DNA of 11,374 nucleotides, taken from positions 1 through 11,374 of the forward strand of contig PULL01000231.1 of NCBI GenBank assembly GCA_003550945.1, given 5' to 3'. This DNA comes from Thioalkalivibrio sp. (GTDB taxonomy: Bacteria; Pseudomonadota; Gammaproteobacteria; Ectothiorhodospirales; Ectothiorhodospiraceae). Below are positions 7,640 through 11,374 of the stretch, piece after piece. A program made the position numbers and the translations under genes. Position 1 is the first letter of the stretch. The number at the start of each line of letters is the position of its first letter. The notes beneath the pieces were generated by a model. It was not told the DNA's origin. It saw only the letters and a program-made list of their open reading frames with translations, and did no database searches.

Positions 7640-9292
7640 ATGTGGACCATCGAAAAAACTCGAGGCATTACGTTTCGTGGCGCGAAGCTCGGACTCTCCG
7701 CCGCCCGGCTCTGGGAGCACACGCAGCGGCGCCAAATCAACCCGTTTGCGCCGATCACGCGCCAGACTGCACAGAACCCTGGCCTGTATCTCGATGTGAC
7801 GGAAGGCGAAAGCCCGCTGCAACCGCTCACCGGGCTCACCTTGCAGGACCTGCGCGACAAGCGGTACGCGCATCTGAACCCGAGTGACGCCGCTCACCTC
7901 CTGCACAACATCCAGTGCCGGGAGTGCCGGCAGTGGATGGCCAGTGTTCAGGCGCACCTCGAAGCAGCGCGCCAGGAGCAGGCCGCCCGGAACCGGCCTA
8001 CACCGTTCCTGCCCGCCGGCGACGGAAGCCCGCTCGGGGTCGCGGGCCTGAAATGCGCGCTTCAGATCTGGCTCCATTCGCGGCGCGACGAGAAGGCTCC
8101 GCTGGCGCAGTGGATGAATCGCCTGCGCAAACTGACGCAGCAGGGCCTGCGCGGGAACGAACTCGATCTATCTGGACTGTCGTCCGTGGGTGCGCTGCCT
8201 GGGGAAGGACCGGTGACGGGCGAGTCGCTCCTGCAACACCTGGACTACCGGAAAGCCCGCCTCAGCATCCTACCTGTCGTCCAGACCGCCCGCCGGCAGT
8301 TGGATTTCGTGCAGGTCACAAACACGCCTCCCGCCAGACGCATCGAGCCCCGGCGACGCAAGCCATTGCGCGCCCATCCCGTGTATCGGGATCCGATCAT
8401 GGGCTACTGGATCGACCAGATCGCGTGGGAGGATCTGTTTCTCGACCAACCCGGCTGGCGCGCACTCACCTGCAGGGGCCAGGTCGTCACGTCCCCCGCG
8501 AATCCGACCGGCATCTGCCGCAGCGCCGAAGAGGCGATGACTCTCGCCTCGGCACATGCCCATACCGTGCTGCCCAAGCTCACGGCCCAGGGGAAGTGGT
8601 CTCGCTACAGCATCTCCGGCGGCGAGCACTACCGGGAGTGGCTGGTCACGCTTCCCCATTACCGCTTCGGCCATTACAACCCGCACTTTCCACACCGCAA
8701 CGTCCTGCTGCATCTGCGCTGCGATATCCGCGGGGACGAAGATGGTCACCGGATCCTGCTGATGCAGGAGGCGCAAAGCGACTGGGCGCAGGCGTTCCAG
8801 CGCGCGGGGCGCGCAGGCGACGCCAATTCGATTCCAGCCCCGCCCTGGGCGCAGGAATGGCCGGCTTTGGCGCTGAAGCTGATGCTGCTACACGCCGCCT
8901 CGCGGAACGTGGATGGCTTGGCCTGGACCACGGGCGCGATGCAGGTGCGGCGCTACGGTGGCCGCGGGCAGAAGTGGCTGCATCGGCTCTACGACGAGAT
9001 GCTGCCCCACGAGGCCCAGAAGCTCCTTCGGAAGCATCAAGTTCCTTGCCAGCCGATCCGCGTCCGTGTTCCCGACAACTTCACCATCCGGCCTGCCGAG
9101 TTCGGCTATGAGGTATTCGACGAGGAAGGCCACTCCCTTGGCGCTGCCACGAGCTGGGAGGAAGCGCGTTCGTTGCTTCCGGATGACGCCCACGAGCAGG
9201 TGGTGAGCATGCACGGGATCGGTCTCGACAGGAACCTTCGTGAGGTCATCATGGAAGAAGGGTTCTACGCCTGGGGCCATGGGATTCTCTAG
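7640..9292 (+). CDS. Polyvalent-protein-associated domain protein of phage/conjugative-element type, function unknown
   Basis: This is a soluble protein of about 550 residues with no signal peptide or membrane segment. Residues 328-455 contain a chain of motifs I recognise from domains in the large polyvalent proteins of phages and conjugative elements: GEHYREWLVTLP (328-339), a PHFPHRNVLLHLR stretch, the acidic-aromatic QEAQSDW (376-382), PPWAQEWPALALKLML, then WTTGAMQVRRY (429-439) and a later LYDEMLP. The biochemical role of this domain is not known to me. Its conserved polar residues (Glu, Asp, Trp, Arg-Tyr) suggest a binding or catalytic site. The N-terminal 320 residues (WTIEKTRGITFRG and onward) are unfamiliar, with a lone CREC pair. 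I chose ATG 7640 for the GGGAAG site nine bases upstream; ATG 7610 and TTG 7583 are in-frame alternatives. Polyvalent proteins are normally several-fold larger multidomain fusions, so a free-standing copy is unusual. It hints at an integrated or decayed mobile element. Confidence 0.75.
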   Translation: MWTIEKTRGITFRGAKLGLSAARLWEHTQRRQINPFAPITRQTAQNPGLYLDVTEGESPLQPLTGLTLQDLRDKRYAHLNPSDAAHLLHNIQCRECRQWMASVQAHLEAARQEQAARNRPTPFLPAGDGSPLGVAGLKCALQIWLHSRRDEKAPLAQWMNRLRKLTQQGLRGNELDLSGLSSVGALPGEGPVTGESLLQHLDYRKARLSILPVVQTARRQLDFVQVTNTPPARRIEPRRRKPLRAHPVYRDPIMGYWIDQIAWEDLFLDQPGWRALTCRGQVVTSPANPTGICRSAEEAMTLASAHAHTVLPKLTAQGKWSRYSISGGEHYREWLVTLPHYRFGHYNPHFPHRNVLLHLRCDIRGDEDGHRILLMQEAQSDWAQAFQRAGRAGDANSIPAPPWAQEWPALALKLMLLHAASRNVDGLAWTTGAMQVRRYGGRGQKWLHRLYDEMLPHEAQKLLRKHQVPCQPIRVRVPDNFTIRPAEFGYEVFDEEGHSLGAATSWEEARSLLPDDAHEQVVSMHGIGLDRNLREVIMEEGFYAWGHGIL

Positions 9293-9630
9293 AGGGTTTC
9301 TCCACACGATCAGGCGCTTGGTGTGTCTTGGCGCGAATGTTTCCCGGACGACACTGACGGACGGAGCCGGGGGATTTCGCTCGCTTCCACGGTGTCTCCA
9401 ACAACCCCCGCTTCAGGAGCGCTGTCGCCTTACTCTCTTTCGCCTGGGCATGCGGACCCGGCGATGCTGACGATCCGTCCCGCCGGGGAAGATGAACGGT
9501 CCAGGGTGCCAATGCGCAGAGCAGAAAATCACGTGACTCACAGACGAAGGTCCCCAGAGGGGTTTTGAACCTTAGCAACGGACCGGTCAGCGTGGACCAG
9601 GCGGACCGCGAGCCCATATCCAGGACCCCT
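9293..9630. other. Region without a supported gene between polyvalent-like gene and insertion sequence
   Basis: No frame on either strand gives a recognisable product, and a long minus-strand frame here is the antisense extension of the transposase shadow. The only structure noted is a small hairpin with T residues at 9552-9566. Confidence 0.4.
9552..9566 (+). terminator. Weak candidate terminator after the polyvalent-like gene
   Basis: CCCC-AGA-GGGG followed by TTTT forms a four-base-pair stem with a three-base loop and a short T run. It sits about 260 bp past the stop codon. The stem is shorter than in typical intrinsic terminators. Confidence 0.2.
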
Positions 9631-9754
9631 GAGTTCGACAGTTGAACCCCATTTTTGGCCCTTTTTGAGGGTGCAAGTCTAGGTTTTATGCGGGTTTCCG
9701 GGCGTTTTTCCGAAAACCCCTGTGGTGGCACGTTTTCGGGTAGGGAAGTTTTTC

Positions 9755-9782
9755 TTGAAATGGTCCGAAGGCCTGCTATCTT
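9755..9782 (+). promoter_or_regulatory. Strong-looking promoter directly abutting the transposase start
   Basis: TTGAAA at 9755-9760 matches the -35 consensus at five of six positions. A 16-base spacer leads to TATCTT at 9777-9782, preceded by TGC, an extended -10. The predicted transcription start, about seven bases downstream, falls on or next to the ATG at 9789, so the transcript may have no leader. The GGTGG before the ATG is only one base away, too close to act as a ribosome site. Confidence 0.5.
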
Positions 9783-9788
9783 GGTGGC

Positions 9789-11374
9789 ATGCACGTCAAG
9801 ATCACGACCTCCGGTCCCCGGCGCTACGTTCAGCTCGTCGAGTCGTTCCGCGATGACCAGGGCCGCATCCGCAAGCGCACCGTCGCCACCCTCGGGCGCC
9901 TGGATCAGGTCAGTGGTTCCCTCGATGCGGTGATCAACGGGCTGTTGAAGGCCACGGGTCGTGCGCCGGTCCTCGGGGCTGAGGCGCAGCCAGAGGTCGA
10001 GTTCGAACCGGCGCGCGCGCTGGGCGCGGTTTGGGCACTGCAGGAACTGTGGAAGACCTTGGGCTTTGGCGAACTGCGCCGGGTCTTTCGCGGCACCCGG
10101 CATCAGATCGATGTCGAGGCCTTGGTGCGGGTGATGGTGTTCAATCGCCTCTGCGACCCGGAGTCCAAGCTGGGCGTGCTGCGCTGGCTCGAGACCGTGG
10201 CGCTGCCGGACCGTCCCGCTGACATCACCCACCAGCACCTGTTGCGCAGCATGGATGCATTGATGGAGCACCGGGACGCGGTGGACCGGTTGGTCGCCCG
10301 GCTGCTGCGGCCCTTGATCGATCAGGACCTCTCGGTGGTGTTCTACGATCTCACGACCATCCGCGCCGAAGGCGATTCGACGATGGTGAATGATGTGCGC
10401 CGCTTCGGCATGGCCAAGGAAGGCGTGATCGCCCGCCAGTTCCTGCTGGGGGTGGTGCAAACCGCCGAGGGCGTACCGATCTACCACGAGGTGTTCGACG
10501 GCAACGTCGCTGAGACCCGCACCTTGCTGCCGACCTTGAGCACGGTGCTCGAGCGCTTCCCGAGCGTGCGCCGACTGATCCTGGTCGCCGACCGCGGCCT
10601 GCTGAGTCTCGACAACCTGGAGGCGCTGCGGGAGATCCGCCTGGCCAACGGTAACCCTCTGGAGTTCATCCTTGCGGTGCCGGGAAGGCGCTACCACGAG
10701 TTCCTGAAGGAGCTCAGGGCTTTCCACAAGAACCAATGCCAGGACGCGCAGGCGGAGGTGATCACCGAACAGTGCTGGCACGACCTGCGCCTGGTTGTGG
10801 CGCACGACCCGGCCACGGCCGCCGAGCAGACCGGCCGGCGCAACGAACGCATCGCGGCGCTGATCGACCAGGCCAATGCCTGGGCCGAGAAGCTCGACGC
10901 ACAGGACGTCGGCGAACATGGCCGCGGTCGGCCGCTCTCGGATCGTGGGGCGACCGCACGGCTCTATCACGCGGTGGCCGAAGCGCACCTGTCGCGCATC
11001 GTCAAGGTCGATCTGAAAAGCCCGGTACTGCGCTACCACATCGACTGGAAGGCAAGGGCCCAGGTGGAGTTGATGGACGGCAAGCTGCTGCTGGTGACCA
11101 ACGCCACCGATCTGACCGCACCGGAGGTAATACAACGCTACAAGGCGCTGGCCGACATCCAACGCAGCTTCCGGGTACTCAAGTCCGAAATCGAGATCGG
11201 CCCGGTGTACCACCGTCTGCCCGAGCGCATCCGCGCCCACGCGCAGATCTGCTTCATGGCGCTGATCCTGCACCGGGTGATGCGCGCGCCTGCACGCGGC
11301 CCACACCGTGTTGTCGCCGGAACGCGCGCTGGAGCAGTTGACCCGCATCCAGCATCACCGTATTCGCATCGCGC
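9789..11374 (+). CDS. IS1634-family transposase, frameshifted near the 3' end and cut by the window edge
   Basis: This DDE transposase of the IS1634 group (IS4-related) excises and inserts its own element. The N-terminus MHVKITTSGPRRYVQLVES followed by RTVATLGRLD is the usual opening of the family. Catalytic residues are visible: Asp187 in VFYDLTTI, Asp268 in VADRGLL and Glu467 in RVLKSEIEIGP, followed by the family's PVYHRLPERIRAH. At about 11283-11290, in a CG-repeat run just after LILHRVM, the frame breaks. Zero frame continues into a Pro/Arg/Gly-rich tail, while another frame resumes the expected HAAHTVLSPERALEQL and HHRIRIA. Restoring one lost GC dinucleotide would repair it (MRARLHAAHT). 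The break falls after the last catalytic residue, so the core is intact but the C-terminus would be altered. A real deletion and a sequencing error look the same here. The reading frame is still open at 11374. Confidence 0.85.
   Translation, partial: MHVKITTSGPRRYVQLVESFRDDQGRIRKRTVATLGRLDQVSGSLDAVINGLLKATGRAPVLGAEAQPEVEFEPARALGAVWALQELWKTLGFGELRRVFRGTRHQIDVEALVRVMVFNRLCDPESKLGVLRWLETVALPDRPADITHQHLLRSMDALMEHRDAVDRLVARLLRPLIDQDLSVVFYDLTTIRAEGDSTMVNDVRRFGMAKEGVIARQFLLGVVQTAEGVPIYHEVFDGNVAETRTLLPTLSTVLERFPSVRRLILVADRGLLSLDNLEALREIRLANGNPLEFILAVPGRRYHEFLKELRAFHKNQCQDAQAEVITEQCWHDLRLVVAHDPATAAEQTGRRNERIAALIDQANAWAEKLDAQDVGEHGRGRPLSDRGATARLYHAVAEAHLSRIVKVDLKSPVLRYHIDWKARAQVELMDGKLLLVTNATDLTAPEVIQRYKALADIQRSFRVLKSEIEIGPVYHRLPERIRAHAQICFMALILHRVMRAPARGPHRVVAGTRAGAVDPHPASPYSHR

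Larger units (their letters stand above)
9632..11374 (+). mobile_element. IS1634-type insertion sequence, right end outside the window
   Basis: The element is called from its transposase. The left end is placed near 9632 because the sequence from there (AGTTCGACAGTTGAAC, an imperfect dyad with GTTC/GAAC arms, then T-rich DNA) differs from the preceding stretch and leads into the transposase promoter. The terminal inverted repeat cannot be confirmed because the right end and the target duplication lie beyond 11374. The left boundary is uncertain by tens of bases. Confidence 0.6.

Noticed and set aside
7915..9111. 398-codon plus-strand open frame
   Set aside because: It is an alternative frame within the polyvalent-like gene, with Arg/Pro/Ala-rich shadow composition and no recognisable motif.
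9249..11348. 699-codon minus-strand open frame
   Set aside because: It is antisense to the transposase, which has clear family motifs on the plus strand. Its His/Gln/Arg-rich composition is typical of a high-GC shadow frame.
1..11374. CRISPR array, tRNA or rRNA genes
   Set aside because: I saw no regularly spaced repeats, no cloverleaf and no conserved rRNA stretches on either strand.

Overview
The window is high-GC DNA from what looks like a proteobacterium. The evidence is a c-type cytochrome beside an E3-like flavoprotein, a LuxR-type regulator, strong Shine-Dalgarno sites on the native genes and an IS1634-type transposase. A sulfur- or redox-active gammaproteobacterium is my best guess, but nothing here fixes the genus.

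Layout. Positions 1-596 hold no gene I can support. Positions 597-2473 (minus strand) form a two-gene redox unit: a small secreted monohaem cytochrome c (2120-2473), then an FAD-dependent pyridine nucleotide-disulfide oxidoreductase related to dihydrolipoamide dehydrogenase (597-2030). A LuxR-type regulator (2790-3866, plus strand) is transcribed divergently. The shared 316-bp gap contains a perfect 16-bp palindrome that could be an operator. About 680 bp without a convincing gene follows.

Positions 4547-7060 (minus strand) encode an 837-residue OLD/DUF3696-like ABC ATPase. Its C-terminal all-helical extension carries an RNPAAH sequence, which fits the Rx4-6H motif of HEPN RNases. The gene and its promoter side are visibly more A+T-rich than the flanks, so it looks like acquired cargo. 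An ATPase sensor fused to a HEPN effector is the plan of the anticodon nucleases PrrC and RloC, so this is my best candidate for an undescribed defence or toxin protein.

Divergent from it, on the plus strand, lie a possible 67-residue ORF (7357-7560) and a roughly 550-residue protein (7640-9292). The latter contains a domain I recognise from large polyvalent proteins of phages and conjugative elements. The window ends in an IS1634-type insertion sequence (left end about 9630). Its transposase has the full DDE triad but a frameshift near the 3' end, and its promoter-like hexamers sit directly against the start codon.

Overall, a native redox operon with its probable regulator borders an accessory region made of a candidate defence ATPase, a mobile-element type gene and an insertion sequence. 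How the accessory genes work together is inference.
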